64,000 bases of DNA, from assembly GCF_000008765.1 (NCBI RefSeq), contig NC_003030.1, positions 62,001-126,000 of the forward strand, in the 5' to 3' direction. Positions within the stretch are counted from its first letter, which is position 1. Each line of letters begins with the position of its first letter. Origin of the DNA: Clostridium acetobutylicum ATCC 824 (lineage in GTDB: Bacteria > Bacillota > Clostridia > Clostridiales > Clostridiaceae). A model generated the notes under the pieces. It saw only the letters and a list, made by a program, of their open reading frames with translations. It did no database searches and had not been told where the DNA came from. This document shows, in pieces, positions 1 through 7,960 of the stretch. The position numbers were made by a program, and so were the translations under genes.

Positions 1-69
1 CTATAGGGTAATATTTTGTTAATAAAAAACGATAATGTTAATATATTACTTAGAAGGTAGGAGTTTTTT

Positions 70-531
70 ATGATTAATATAGAGACAAAATACGCAAATA
101 TGAATAAGCTTATTAAGAATGAGGAAATTCAAAATAAAAACAGTACAAAGGATACTAAAATTAAAGATACAATAGAAAATGCATCAACTAAGGATAATAT
201 AAATATTTCAGATGCTAGCAAGAATATGACGACAGCTCAGAGAGCAAAAAAAGCTTTTGATGACACTTTCGCTGAATTTAAAGATTTTAATACTCCAGAA
301 GGTGATATGTCAGACTTTGTTAGAGAAGTAATTAAAATAATGGAGGATTTAAATAAGCATCCTGTACCTAGAGATATAATCTCAAATCCAAGAAGCACAG
401 AAACCTTTTCAGACTTTGTAGATACAATGAAGAGCTTTGCTCAAAATCAGCATTTTATTCAGTTGCCAAAGAAGTTTTTTGAGTTTTGTGATAAACTTAA
501 GGAAAACTTTAAATTAAATGGGCTTAGGTAA
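70..531 (+). CDS. hypothetical protein, 153 aa
   Basis: I do not recognise this protein. The first 50 or so residues are low-complexity and rich in Lys, Asn, Asp and Thr, so probably disordered. From about residue 52 it becomes helical and contains two similar segments, SDFVREVIKIM and SDFVDTMKSF, which may be a duplicated helix. There is no signal peptide or membrane segment, so a soluble cytoplasmic protein is expected. The ATG follows AGGTAGGAG with a 6-nt gap, a good start. It stands alone: a hairpin follows and the next gene is on the opposite strand. The existence of the gene is well supported; the function is unknown. Confidence 0.75.
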   Translation: MINIETKYANMNKLIKNEEIQNKNSTKDTKIKDTIENASTKDNINISDASKNMTTAQRAKKAFDDTFAEFKDFNTPEGDMSDFVREVIKIMEDLNKHPVPRDIISNPRSTETFSDFVDTMKSFAQNQHFIQLPKKFFEFCDKLKENFKLNGLR

Positions 532-541
532 TTATATTAAG

Positions 542-579
542 ACAAAAGTGCTATAAAATTTTTAGTACCTTTGTTTTAT
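542..579 (+). terminator. probable terminator after the 153-aa gene
   Basis: The arms ACAAAAGTGCT and AGTACCTTTGT pair around an A/T loop with one mismatch and one G-U pair, followed by TTTTA. The position 10 nt after the stop codon fits a Rho-independent terminator. Confidence 0.55.
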
Positions 580-622
580 ACATATTGGATGATAAATAAA
601 ATTTATGTATTTCAGTAAGTAT

Positions 623-1045
623 CTAATTTAGATTATCACCTGTAAGTAACTTAAATAATAGTTTAGATGTTTTCTCATTTAAATTAATATAATTTCCTTC
701 AGGCTCACGAACAAGCTCTATTTTATCCTTCCTTGGACTTATCCACATATCATAACTTATATCTTCTGAAGGCTTTTTTTCTTTAATAGCCTCGAAATAA
801 AACTTATACTGAGGAGGATATACCATACTTACTTTTGCATCTTTCCAATTAATACTGTTTATAATCTTCTTTATATTTTGAACCTCCTTTTCATCTTTGA
901 TGTTATTGCAATATTCATATTTACCTTTTATAGTAGATTGTTTTTCTACTAATAGAGTACTTCCCTCAGTATTCTTAACTACATTTGAACATCCTACCGC
1001 TAGAAGTACAAAAATAAAGATAATAAAAACTCGATTCATTTTCAA
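623..1045 (-). CDS. small putative lipoprotein
   Basis: The product starts with a basic residue followed by a hydrophobic stretch ending in LLAVGC, a lipobox, so it should be exported and lipid-anchored at Cys. The mature part, about 120 residues, is hydrophilic and I do not recognise its family. Start choice: AAGGAG at 1055-1060 lies 9 nt before TTG at 1045, 6 nt before GTG at 1048 and 15 nt before ATG at 1039. I chose TTG, but all three give the same signal peptide. An ATG at 1075 is upstream of this ribosome binding site and is unlikely. The gene is monocistronic on the minus strand. Cell-surface localisation is an inference from the lipobox. Confidence 0.75.
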   Translation of the reverse strand: MKMNRVFIIFIFVLLAVGCSNVVKNTEGSTLLVEKQSTIKGKYEYCNNIKDEKEVQNIKKIINSINWKDAKVSMVYPPQYKFYFEAIKEKKPSEDISYDMWISPRKDKIELVREPEGNYINLNEKTSKLLFKLLTGDNLN

Positions 1046-1139
1046 CACTATCAACTCCTTGTAATAATTATACATTAATTAATTTTAGTGGGAAAGATAG
1101 TCAGAAAAACACATATCTTTAGGATAAGATGCTTTATCA

Positions 1140-1168
1140 TTGACAAGAAAATAGGTGAATGTTATAAT
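1140..1168 (+). promoter_or_regulatory. consensus sigma-A promoter
   Basis: TTGACA at 1140-1145, a 17-nt spacer and TATAAT at 1163-1168 form a perfect consensus promoter. It points at the interrupted CD3324-type regulator. AGGAGGA at 1188-1194 downstream precedes only a nine-codon frame (ATG at 1204). Confidence 0.8.
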
Positions 1169-1230
1169 TTTACAAAAACATATAATAGGAGGAATAAAAG
1201 CTCATGCTAAATCCAATCTTTATGACTGCA

Positions 1231-1281
1231 TAGCAAAGGCTGTTGCAGTAGAAAGTTAAAATCTAAATATAGCCTTTGCTA
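1231..1281 (+). repeat. 11-bp perfect inverted repeat in leader
   Basis: TAGCAAAGGCT (1231-1241) and AGCCTTTGCTA (1271-1281) are exact reverse complements, 29 nt apart. The hairpin lies between the strong promoter at 1140-1168 and the interrupted regulator. It has no T-run, so it is more likely a leader structure or protein-binding site than a terminator. Confidence 0.6.
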
Positions 1282-1315
1282 TTCCTAATAAAAATAAAGT
1301 TTTTAGGAGAGTAAA

Positions 1316-1591
1316 ATGAGCTATAAAAAAGCAATTAATATAATACCGGATTATCTGCTTGAGAAGGTGCAGGAATATGTAGATGGTGAGTTTATCTACA
1401 TTCCAAGAAAAGCAGAAAATAAAAAGAAATGGTGAGAAAGAACCTCTACCTGTGATGAATTAAAAAAACGAAATGATCAGATTTATGATGATTATCTTAC
1501 AGGTTACAGTAAAGAGAGCTTAGCAAAGAAATATTTTTTATCCTTGAAAAGTATACAAAGGATAATAAGAGAACAGAAAAATAGTGATTAA
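1316..1591 (+). pseudogene. CD3324-family (Mor-like) regulator, nonsense-interrupted
   Basis: The frame begins MSYKKAINIIPDYLLEKVQE and continues through EYVDGEFIYIPRKAE, the typical start of CD3324/Mor-like small helix-turn-helix proteins. Codon 40 (1433-1435) is TGA where relatives have Gly in a WGE motif, consistent with a GGA to TGA change. Beyond it the same frame runs uninterrupted for 51 codons and keeps the second half, including the HTH segment LAKKYFLSLKSIQRIIREQK. The full length would be 91 residues, normal for the family. Start: GGAGAG a few nt upstream of the ATG. A strong promoter lies upstream and a terminator follows, so the gene may still be transcribed but should yield only a 39-residue fragment. 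Confidence 0.8.
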
Positions 1592-1600
1592 TATTATATA

Positions 1601-1640
1601 TGAGTCAATACAGTTTTATTACTGCATTGGCTCATTTTTA
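1601..1640 (+). terminator. Rho-independent terminator
   Basis: TGAGTCAATACAGT pairs with ACTGCATTGGCTCA (two G-U pairs) around a short loop and is followed by TTTTTAG. It closes the transcript of the interrupted regulator. Confidence 0.7.
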
Positions 1641-1720
1641 GTTATTAAATATATGTAAGGTTTAGTTTTATGTACTTAGATGATACTATTTGAATATAAA
1701 ATATTTACTTAGGGGGTAAT

Positions 1721-1774
1721 ATGATGAAAAATATTTGTGACAATCCACCTGTTATTTTTCCTATTAGATTTTAA
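1721..1774 (+). CDS. possible 17-residue leader peptide
   Basis: AGGGGGT at 1711-1717 precedes ATGATG and a short frame reading MMKNICDNPPVIFPIRF before TAA at 1772-1774. The stop lies 18 nt before the ATG of the DUF1062 gene, and the second ribosome binding site (GGAAGGAG) overlaps the space just after it. It could be a translated leader or a chance frame; I know of no such peptide. The good Shine-Dalgarno sequence is the only real support. Confidence 0.3.
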   Translation: MMKNICDNPPVIFPIRF

Positions 1775-1792
1775 TAGGAAGGAGTAATTTTT

Positions 1793-2383
1793 ATGAAAAG
1801 GATAGACTGGAATATACAGTATCTATCTTTGCCACCTGTGATTAAGCATTGTAAGAAGTGTGGTAAAAAAACAGAATTCATTTGTTCTGGTATGTTTCGA
1901 ATAAATGCTCAACGTAAATACCTAGATGTATGGTTAATATATAAATGTTCAAATTGTAATTCTACTTGGAATATGACTATATATACACGTGTTAAGCCTA
2001 AAAGTATTGAGCCTAAATTATTAGAGGCATTCCATAACAACGATAAAGAGCTTGCTGAGAGATATGCTGTTAATTTGGAGTTAATACGTAAAAATGGAGT
2101 GGAACTTGGATACACAAAGTATAAGATAATAGGGGAAGATATTAACTTCCGTATTCCTGTAGAATTGCATATAAAAAGTACTTATCCATCTCAGCTTAAG
2201 GTAGCTGCTTTGATTAGGGAAAAGCTAAATTTGTCTCAAAGTTCATTTGAAAGCCTCATAACTAAAGGCTTAATTCGAGGGGATACTGAGATTAATCTGA
2301 AGAAATGCAGGCTAAGAACGGAAGTTATAGTGATTATTGATAGTTTAGATTGGAGTGAAGTGGCATTTGCTTTAGCGTTGTAG
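1793..2383 (+). CDS. DUF1062 domain protein
   Basis: The 196-residue product begins with a zinc-ribbon-like pair of Cys motifs: CKKCGKKTEF (about residues 20-29) and YKCSNCNSTWN (about 50-60), the hallmark of DUF1062 proteins. The C-terminal third (LNLSQSSFESLITKGLIRGD and onward) resembles an S4-like nucleic-acid-binding helix pair, as reported for the family, so RNA or DNA binding is plausible. The molecular function of DUF1062 is not established. GGAAGGAG lies 9-10 nt before the ATG. It is a single gene, with a hairpin about 150 nt after the stop. Confidence 0.75.
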   Translation: MKRIDWNIQYLSLPPVIKHCKKCGKKTEFICSGMFRINAQRKYLDVWLIYKCSNCNSTWNMTIYTRVKPKSIEPKLLEAFHNNDKELAERYAVNLELIRKNGVELGYTKYKIIGEDINFRIPVELHIKSTYPSQLKVAALIREKLNLSQSSFESLITKGLIRGDTEINLKKCRLRTEVIVIIDSLDWSEVAFALAL

Positions 2384-2539
2384 ATTAAGGACTTAGGGCA
2401 ATTAGATACCTTAAAAATAAAAGAATTATATAAGGTTTTTACTATGTAATTCTAATATATAGACGAGACAATTATAAGAAAACATGTGCTACAATTACAT
2501 CATAGAAAAATATTTAAACGCGTGAGAATATTTTAAATT

Positions 2540-2597
2540 AGCTTTGTTTTAAGTGAGTATAGAAATTAATACTTATTTAAAACGAAGCTTTTATTTT
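2540..2597 (+). terminator. long hairpin with T-rich tail before the tail cassette
   Basis: AGCTTTGTTTTAAGTGAGTA and TACTTATTTAAAACGAAGCT pair over about 20 bp with two or three wobbles or mismatches, followed by TTTATTTT. It is likely a terminator separating the DUF1062 unit from the tail genes. It could also act as an operator, because no other clear promoter for the tail genes is visible. Confidence 0.55.
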
Positions 2598-2671
2598 ACA
2601 AAAAATTATTTTGGTTATATAGAAAAGAAACTTAAATAACTAAAAAATTGAAAGGAGGTGATATAAATAAA

Positions 2672-3124
2672 ATGTTGGAGTTATACAAAGTGATATATGA
2701 AATTGTTAGTCCAATTGTTGATTCATATTATGAGCATTATCCAGGAGGAAAAGAAAAAGTGTATCCCTATGCAGAAATTAGTTTCCCTAAGGTTAAGGCT
2801 AATAATGAGTACAGTAGTCTTAATGAGCTGTATATAGATATTTGGGATAACAAAAGTGAAAAGATAGAGGAAATTGAAAACATTACAGATAAACTAGTAC
2901 AGGCTATTATGAATGGTTTAAATACTAGGATAATAAAGACAGATAATATGTTTATTCAAATAAATAAGGATAAGACATATAGATTGGATCTTACAGACAC
3001 TGATGCAAACATTATATACAAGGATACAACAAATAGGTTGGAGCTTCAAGATATTGATGAAATCACTCAGCGTCGAGAACTTAGATTTTTAATTAAAGTA
3101 TATGAGAGGAAGGATATAAAATGA
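2672..3124 (+). CDS. phage tail-completion-type protein
   Basis: A 150-residue protein immediately before the tail tube gene, overlapping it by 4 nt (ATGA). Its size, the central YPYAEISFP segment and the position fit the minor tail or tail-terminator proteins (HK97 gp10/lambda gpU class) that cap siphovirus tails, but sequence similarity at this level is weak. The ATG at 2672 was chosen because AAAGGAGGTGAT (2651-2662) ends 9 nt upstream. A TTG further upstream at 2648 overlaps that ribosome binding site. It is the first gene of the tail operon. The call rests mainly on gene order. Confidence 0.55.
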   Translation: MLELYKVIYEIVSPIVDSYYEHYPGGKEKVYPYAEISFPKVKANNEYSSLNELYIDIWDNKSEKIEEIENITDKLVQAIMNGLNTRIIKTDNMFIQINKDKTYRLDLTDTDANIIYKDTTNRLELQDIDEITQRRELRFLIKVYERKDIK

Positions 3125-4002
3125 TAAATACAAATAATATTAATACAAATGGATTTACAAATAAAACAATGGAGCACTTATTAATTGATTCAGGAGCAAT
3201 TTATAAAAACTTTGGATTACCAGATCAAGCTTTAGTTGGAGCTACTTCAGGTGGAAATGAGTTTGATGTAAAAACAAAAATGAGACAAATAAAGGTTGAT
3301 GGAGTAAAGGCTGCAAATGCTAAAGGATTAGAGTTAGTGGACAGCGTAACAACAACTTTAAAATGTACATTTATAGAAATGACAGAGGAAATTTTAGCAT
3401 CAGCACTTACAGCAAATATAGATAGAACAGCAGATGATAATTATGATGTTATAAGCGGAAAAATTCAAATAGATGATTCTGATTATATAAAGAATTTAGC
3501 TTTAGTTGGAACACTTTCAGGAAGCTCAAAGCCAATAATAATTTTAATTGAAAATGCGTTATGTTTAGATGGTTTGCAGCTTAAAACACAGGATAGTAAG
3601 GATAATACAGTAGCAGTTACATTTACAGCACATGCAGATCCAGCAAATCCTGATGCATTACCATACAAAATTTATTACCCTAAGATTACAAGTGATGCAT
3701 TTACCTTAAGTAGTGCAGCAGTAAGTTCAGGAAATATAGTTCTTACAATGAGCGATATAGTAAATGAAACATTATATAAAGATGGTTTTACAGTAACAGT
3801 TGCGGATAAGGCAGATGCTATTACAGCAATCAAAAAAGGAAATGATGCAAAAACAATAGAAATAACATTAACAACAGCACCAACAAGTGGTCAAAGTGTT
3901 ACAATTTCATATGCAAAACCAGCAGATACAAGCAAGCAGGTTAAATCTGAAAATGGTGTAGTACTAGAGGATGTTGCAGTTACAAATGTAATAAATAACT
4001 AA
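3121..4002 (+). CDS. phage major tail tube protein with C-terminal Ig-like domain
   Basis: A 293-residue protein just upstream of the tail chaperone pair, where siphoviruses encode the tube subunit. The N-terminal 170 or so residues are the probable tube fold. From about residue 190 there is a Thr/Ala/Ser-rich beta segment (AFTLSSAAVSSGNIVLTMSD ... FTVTVADKADAIT ... VTISYAK) that resembles a SwmB or Ig-like decoration domain, common at the C-terminus of tail tube proteins and exposed on the tail surface. There is no sheath gene nearby, so the tail is non-contractile. It starts within the stop of the preceding gene (ATGA overlap). The role is inferred from order and composition. Confidence 0.65.
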   Translation: MINTNNINTNGFTNKTMEHLLIDSGAIYKNFGLPDQALVGATSGGNEFDVKTKMRQIKVDGVKAANAKGLELVDSVTTTLKCTFIEMTEEILASALTANIDRTADDNYDVISGKIQIDDSDYIKNLALVGTLSGSSKPIIILIENALCLDGLQLKTQDSKDNTVAVTFTAHADPANPDALPYKIYYPKITSDAFTLSSAAVSSGNIVLTMSDIVNETLYKDGFTVTVADKADAITAIKKGNDAKTIEITLTTAPTSGQSVTISYAKPADTSKQVKSENGVVLEDVAVTNVINN

Positions 4003-4023
4003 TATAAGTTAGGGGGAAAAAGT

Positions 4024-4356
4024 ATGAGAAATTTAAAAACAAGTGATTTATTTAGCTTAAGCAGAATTTTAAAGAAGATGAATATAAAAGATGAATTGAA
4101 GAGACTTGCAGCAAATATTACAGGTACGCCTAAAGAAAGAAAGAAAGCAGAGAAAGAGCTTGAAATAGATATGATTATGCTCTTTATAGAGAATATTTCA
4201 AATGCAGAGCAGGAAACCTACAAATTTCTTGCAGATTTAAGTGGTAAAACGCCACAAGAGATTAGTGAACAAGCACCAAAAGAAACAATAAGTATGATAA
4301 AGGAAGTATTCTCTAAGGAAGGGTTTAATGATTTTTTATCCTTAGCCTCCAAGTAG
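4024..4356 (+). CDS. tail assembly chaperone, gpG-like (0-frame product)
   Basis: A 110-residue helical, charged protein (KERKKAEKELEIDMIMLFIE) between tube and tape measure genes. Position and size match the short tail assembly chaperone (lambda gpG class), which binds tape measure protein during tail polymerisation. Near its end codons GAT TTT TTA (4330-4338) contain the slippery heptamer T TTT TTA. A -1 slip there leads into the next frame, which stays open to 4649 and gives a gpGT-type fusion of about 208 residues. The RBS GGGGG lies before ATG 4024. The pairing is a conserved feature of long-tailed phages. Confidence 0.75.
   Translation: MRNLKTSDLFSLSRILKKMNIKDELKRLAANITGTPKERKKAEKELEIDMIMLFIENISNAEQETYKFLADLSGKTPQEISEQAPKETISMIKEVFSKEGFNDFLSLASK
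4332..4338 (+). other. -1 programmed ribosomal frameshift site (T TTT TTA)
   Basis: The heptamer obeys X XXY YYZ in the frame of the gpG-like gene. After a -1 slip, reading continues ATC CTT AGC CTC CAA GTA with no stop through the overlap into the 4377-4649 frame. The 0-frame stop TAG follows at 4354-4356, 16 nt later, as is typical of lambda-type G/GT sites. Confidence 0.85.
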
Positions 4357-4376
4357 ATGAGGCGGACTTCCTAGAT

Positions 4377-4649
4377 GTGCTCTTAAGTAGGTATAATCCA
4401 TTTGTAATGGAATTAGATATGTTACTAGGAATTAAACTTATTGAAAAGGCATATGAAAAGCAGTTAGATGAAAAGCTATTTGAAATGTGGAATTTAAACA
4501 GGTTATTTATGACGGAAAAGAACTTTGAAACCTTTGAGGAGTTTAGAGATAAAGCTATTCAAACTAAGGAATCAACAAGAGAAGTAAAGCATGAGAAGGA
4601 AGATATAATAAATAAAGCTGAGAGGATTATAGCTGCTTGGAAAAGGTGA
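4377..4649 (+). CDS. tail chaperone extension, gpT-like (-1 frame)
   Basis: Ninety codons are open from a GTG at 4377, but there is no convincing ribosome binding site, and the same frame is open back to 4338, where the slippery site lies. I therefore read it as the C-terminal part of a frameshift fusion (4024-4338 plus 4338-4649) rather than an independent gene. It contains an acidic/aromatic helix (FEMWNLNRLFM) and a charged tail. In the lambda model the T part recruits tail tube subunits while the G part coats the tape measure. Confidence 0.75.
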   Translation: MLLSRYNPFVMELDMLLGIKLIEKAYEKQLDEKLFEMWNLNRLFMTEKNFETFEEFRDKAIQTKESTREVKHEKEDIINKAERIIAAWKR

Positions 4650-4802
4650 ATGCCAATATTTGGAGTTAAGTGCTGTAGAGTTTGATAGAGGAAGTTAGAA
4701 AAAATAATATATAGATATTTGATAAAAATGAAAAATAATCTATCTTGCCAAACCTTGTTAAAAGTTGTATATTTAAAACAAACTTTGTACGGGAGGTTTG
4801 GT

Positions 4803-5411
4803 ATGGGTTATATTATTATTGCGTTAGTAATTGCAATAGCTCTTATAGCAGTTCTTAAATGGAAGGCGTTAATAGTTATTGGTGCAATCTTCATCATAGG
4901 ATATTTCTTACCAGATAATAGTAAAAGTAGTGCTGAAGATGAAAAACTAGAAAAAATAATGATTCCTAAAGGGTTAAGAAAAATAGAGTATTATGGAGGA
5001 TACAAAACAGAGCTTAGTAGTAAGCTATTTTTTGAAAATAGAAGCAACGGTATTTGTCTTTATGATAAAGAAAATAATTTCAAAGTACTTATTTTAAAAA
5101 GAAATATATTAAACTTTTCTATAAGTGGCGAATATCATAGAGATACAATAGTTTCAGGTGGAGAAATTAGAGGTGGAGGTTCGTCTATTGGAGGGGCGAT
5201 AATAGGAGAACTTCTAGATGGTAATACAGGAGCAATAATAGGTAGTAGAAAGAAGACTACTTCGACGCCAATAAAAACAGAGGTAAAGACTACAGATTCA
5301 AGAAAAATAATATTGAAATTTAAAGAGGATGAACAGGAAAGAGGTATGATTTTGGATAAAAGCATATGGGATGATTTATGTTTCTTGTGTCCAGAAAAGA
5401 AAATTAAATAG
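4803..5411 (+). CDS. membrane protein inserted in the tail operon
   Basis: A 202-residue protein not typical of tail cassettes, lying between chaperone and tape measure. The N-terminus has two adjacent hydrophobic segments (residues about 2-19 and 22-37), followed by a soluble domain. Around residues 120-148 there is a Gly-rich segment, GGGSSIGGAIIGELLDGNTG, that resembles a glycine-zipper insertion motif, and a beta-rich C-terminus. I do not recognise the family. The ATG at 4803 follows GGGAGG by about 6 nt; an ATG at 4719 upstream lacks an RBS. Its own RBS and a terminator directly after it suggest a moron. Superinfection exclusion or toxin-like membrane action is possible but unproven. Confidence 0.7.
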   Translation: MGYIIIALVIAIALIAVLKWKALIVIGAIFIIGYFLPDNSKSSAEDEKLEKIMIPKGLRKIEYYGGYKTELSSKLFFENRSNGICLYDKENNFKVLILKRNILNFSISGEYHRDTIVSGGEIRGGGSSIGGAIIGELLDGNTGAIIGSRKKTTSTPIKTEVKTTDSRKIILKFKEDEQERGMILDKSIWDDLCFLCPEKKIK

Positions 5412-5418
5412 ACATATA

Positions 5419-5444
5419 AAAAGAGCTTGTACGAGCTCTTTTTT
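5419..5444 (+). terminator. terminator before the tape measure gene
   Basis: AAGAGCT and AGCTCTT pair around TGTACG and run into TTTTTT. It sits inside the tail operon, so the tape measure and downstream tail genes need readthrough, antitermination or a local promoter. Confidence 0.85.
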
Positions 5445-5474
5445 GTTTATAAAATGTCAGAGAGGAGGGACAAT

Positions 5475-7958
5475 ATGGGGTTATTAAGTAGTGTGTTGTT
5501 AGAAGATACAGCTGTTTCAACAATGATAAGTAAGCTTGATAAAGGTTTTGAGAAAATTATAGATAACGTATTAAATCTTAGAAATCAGCTGATTGAAGGA
5601 ATAGGTTTAAAAAATATTTTGAACGATGTAATTGAAGGTGATAATGCACTTTCACAAATGAATTCTATACTAAAAAACACTGGAGAGGCTAGTGGAATGA
5701 CTAAAAGACAGCTTATGGAGCTGGCAGAAGGTGAAGGAAGAATAACAGCTTTTAGTGAAAATACTAATATTGCTACAGAAAATCTATTGCTGACATTTAG
5801 CAATATAGGCAAAAGTGTTTTTCCACAAGCACTTAAAAGTGTAAATGATATGTCTCAAGCACTAGGTAAGGATACCAAAACTTCAGCACTTGAACTTGGT
5901 AAGGCTTTGAATAATCCAATTGAAGGAATAAGTGAACTAGAAAGTGTAGGAGTGAAATTTACAGCTTCTCAAAAAGATCAGATAAGTTCTATGCAGCAAG
6001 CGGGAAATATAGCAGGAGCACAAAATATAATTTTAAAACAATTGGAGAAACAATATGGTGGAAGCGCCGAAGCTGCTGGAAATACATTTTCAGGGCAATT
6101 AAAAATATTAAAGAATAATTTGGTAAGTGTTAACAGTGAGATGTTAAATGGGATGATGAAAACTCTAACCAATTTTTTAAAGCAAGTTAATAGTCTTGTT
6201 TTAAGTATGGGAAAAATAACACCAGCAACTCAAAAAGCAGCAGTGGCTTTTGCGTTAATAGCAGTGGGGATTAAACCTACCTTAGATGGGATGAATAAAT
6301 TTTTAGCTTTAGCGGTTAAAAATAAAAACGAAATGAAAGCTCTTATAATAAGCTACAAGAACGGTGAAACAGCAATACAGAAATTTGCAAATTCAATTAA
6401 AATACTAGGTGGTAAGGTTGGAAATTCAAGTGGAATAAAAAAACTTCAATCGGCAATTGAAAGTTTGCAAATAATATCACTGTATGCAATGGATAAAATC
6501 AATCTTAAGGTTAAAAATGCAGCATCTGCTATAAGAAAAAGTATGAATGGTGTGTTCGATAAACTTCCAGAAGGACTAAGCAAAAATATTAAAAAGGTTA
6601 ACAGTGATTTAAAAATTAGTATGTCTGGTATTACAGGTACAATGAGTAAAGTCACATCTAAAATGGGCAATATGAGTAAAAAGATTATATCACCATTAGC
6701 TAATATTAGTAAGAAATTTGTATCTAATATTGTTGGCATTAGTAAAAAAGTCACACCTGTATTTAAGCTTTTAGGTAAAAAAATGACTTCAGGTTTAACA
6801 GGATTGGTTAAATTAGGACTAAAAGCAGTGGGACCCGCAGCATTATTGGCAGCAGTACTTGTTGGCTTAGGTGTGCTTCAAATGCAGTCTGGCAAAAAGT
6901 TGGATTCTATTTCAAAACAACTAATAGCAAAAGGGCCGAAGATGATACAACAGTTTACTGCAAAATTAATTGCACAATTACCACAAATCATGGCGGCAGG
7001 TACAACTTTATTAAACAATTTTATAAAAGTTCTTACAGCAAATGCGCCAGCTTTAATACATGCAGCAGCTTCAATTATAACAGCTTTAGTTAATGGGTTA
7101 GCGGTGAATCTTCCTAAGATATTACCAGGAGTAATAAAACTTATTCAGACTATTTTGCAATCGATTATTCAAAATCTACCTACAATTATCATGGCAGGAC
7201 TTAGGATAATCTTAGCATTAGTACAAGGAATCACTAATAATCTTCCACAGATAATTAACTCAATTATACAAGTGACAATCACAATGATTAACACACTTTC
7301 ACAGCATCTTCCACAAATTATTGAAATGGGACTTAAAATACTTGTGGCAATTGTACAAGGAATAGTTAAGGCTATACCTCAATTAATAGCAGCAATTCCG
7401 CAAATAATTAGTGCTATATGGAATGCTATTAAGAATGTAAGTTGGCTTCAATTAGGAAGTGAAATTATAAACGGTATCATTGGCGGTATTAAATCAGCAG
7501 GAGAAAATTTATTTAACAGCCTTAAGGATTTAGCTGGTAAAGCTCTAAATGTTGCAAAAAATGTGCTTGGAATACATTCACCAAGCAGAGTATTTAAAGA
7601 AGAAGTAGGTTTGTTTATTCCTGCTGGAGTCGCTGAAGGAGTTGAAGAAAACACAGGTGGAGTAGTAAATTCCTTAAATGGTATGGCAAGCAAGATGGTA
7701 ACAAGCATTGGAAAGAATAAAAGCAATATAGTCGATGCAGCAAAAGGACTTGTTAATATGAATTTTTCTACTATGGGAAGAATGAATCTAGCAGTAGCTG
7801 GTAATACATCAAATCCTTTTTCAACCGGTGGTGATAAGTACAATGCTTTATTACATGTTGAAAATCTTAGTATTGCAAATGATTATGATATTGAAGCTTT
7901 GGCTAATAAACTTAACTTTTATATGCAGAAAAGTAAAGCAGCAAAAGGAGGGAGATAG
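5475..7958 (+). CDS. phage tail tape measure protein
   Basis: An 827-residue, Lys/Asn/Ile-rich helical protein, the size ruler of a long non-contractile tail; about 0.15 nm per residue would predict a tail near 120 nm. The middle holds hydrophobic segments (GPAALLAAVLVGLGVLQM and repeated LPQII/LPQIIxxG helices, about residues 450-640). The C-terminus carries the hallmark LGIHSPSRVFKE...GLFIPAGVAEGV. The ATG at 5475 follows GAGGAGGG by about 5 nt; an earlier ATG at 5427 lies in the terminator and lacks an RBS. The distal tail gene follows after 2 nt. Confidence 0.95.
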   Translation: MGLLSSVLLEDTAVSTMISKLDKGFEKIIDNVLNLRNQLIEGIGLKNILNDVIEGDNALSQMNSILKNTGEASGMTKRQLMELAEGEGRITAFSENTNIATENLLLTFSNIGKSVFPQALKSVNDMSQALGKDTKTSALELGKALNNPIEGISELESVGVKFTASQKDQISSMQQAGNIAGAQNIILKQLEKQYGGSAEAAGNTFSGQLKILKNNLVSVNSEMLNGMMKTLTNFLKQVNSLVLSMGKITPATQKAAVAFALIAVGIKPTLDGMNKFLALAVKNKNEMKALIISYKNGETAIQKFANSIKILGGKVGNSSGIKKLQSAIESLQIISLYAMDKINLKVKNAASAIRKSMNGVFDKLPEGLSKNIKKVNSDLKISMSGITGTMSKVTSKMGNMSKKIISPLANISKKFVSNIVGISKKVTPVFKLLGKKMTSGLTGLVKLGLKAVGPAALLAAVLVGLGVLQMQSGKKLDSISKQLIAKGPKMIQQFTAKLIAQLPQIMAAGTTLLNNFIKVLTANAPALIHAAASIITALVNGLAVNLPKILPGVIKLIQTILQSIIQNLPTIIMAGLRIILALVQGITNNLPQIINSIIQVTITMINTLSQHLPQIIEMGLKILVAIVQGIVKAIPQLIAAIPQIISAIWNAIKNVSWLQLGSEIINGIIGGIKSAGENLFNSLKDLAGKALNVAKNVLGIHSPSRVFKEEVGLFIPAGVAEGVEENTGGVVNSLNGMASKMVTSIGKNKSNIVDAAKGLVNMNFSTMGRMNLAVAGNTSNPFSTGGDKYNALLHVENLSIANDYDIEALANKLNFYMQKSKAAKGGR

Positions 7959-7960
7959 TT

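Noticed and set aside
4377-4649. An independent gene starting at GTG 4377
   Set aside because: No RBS at suitable distance, and the frame is open upstream to a perfect slippery site. Treated as a frameshift extension.
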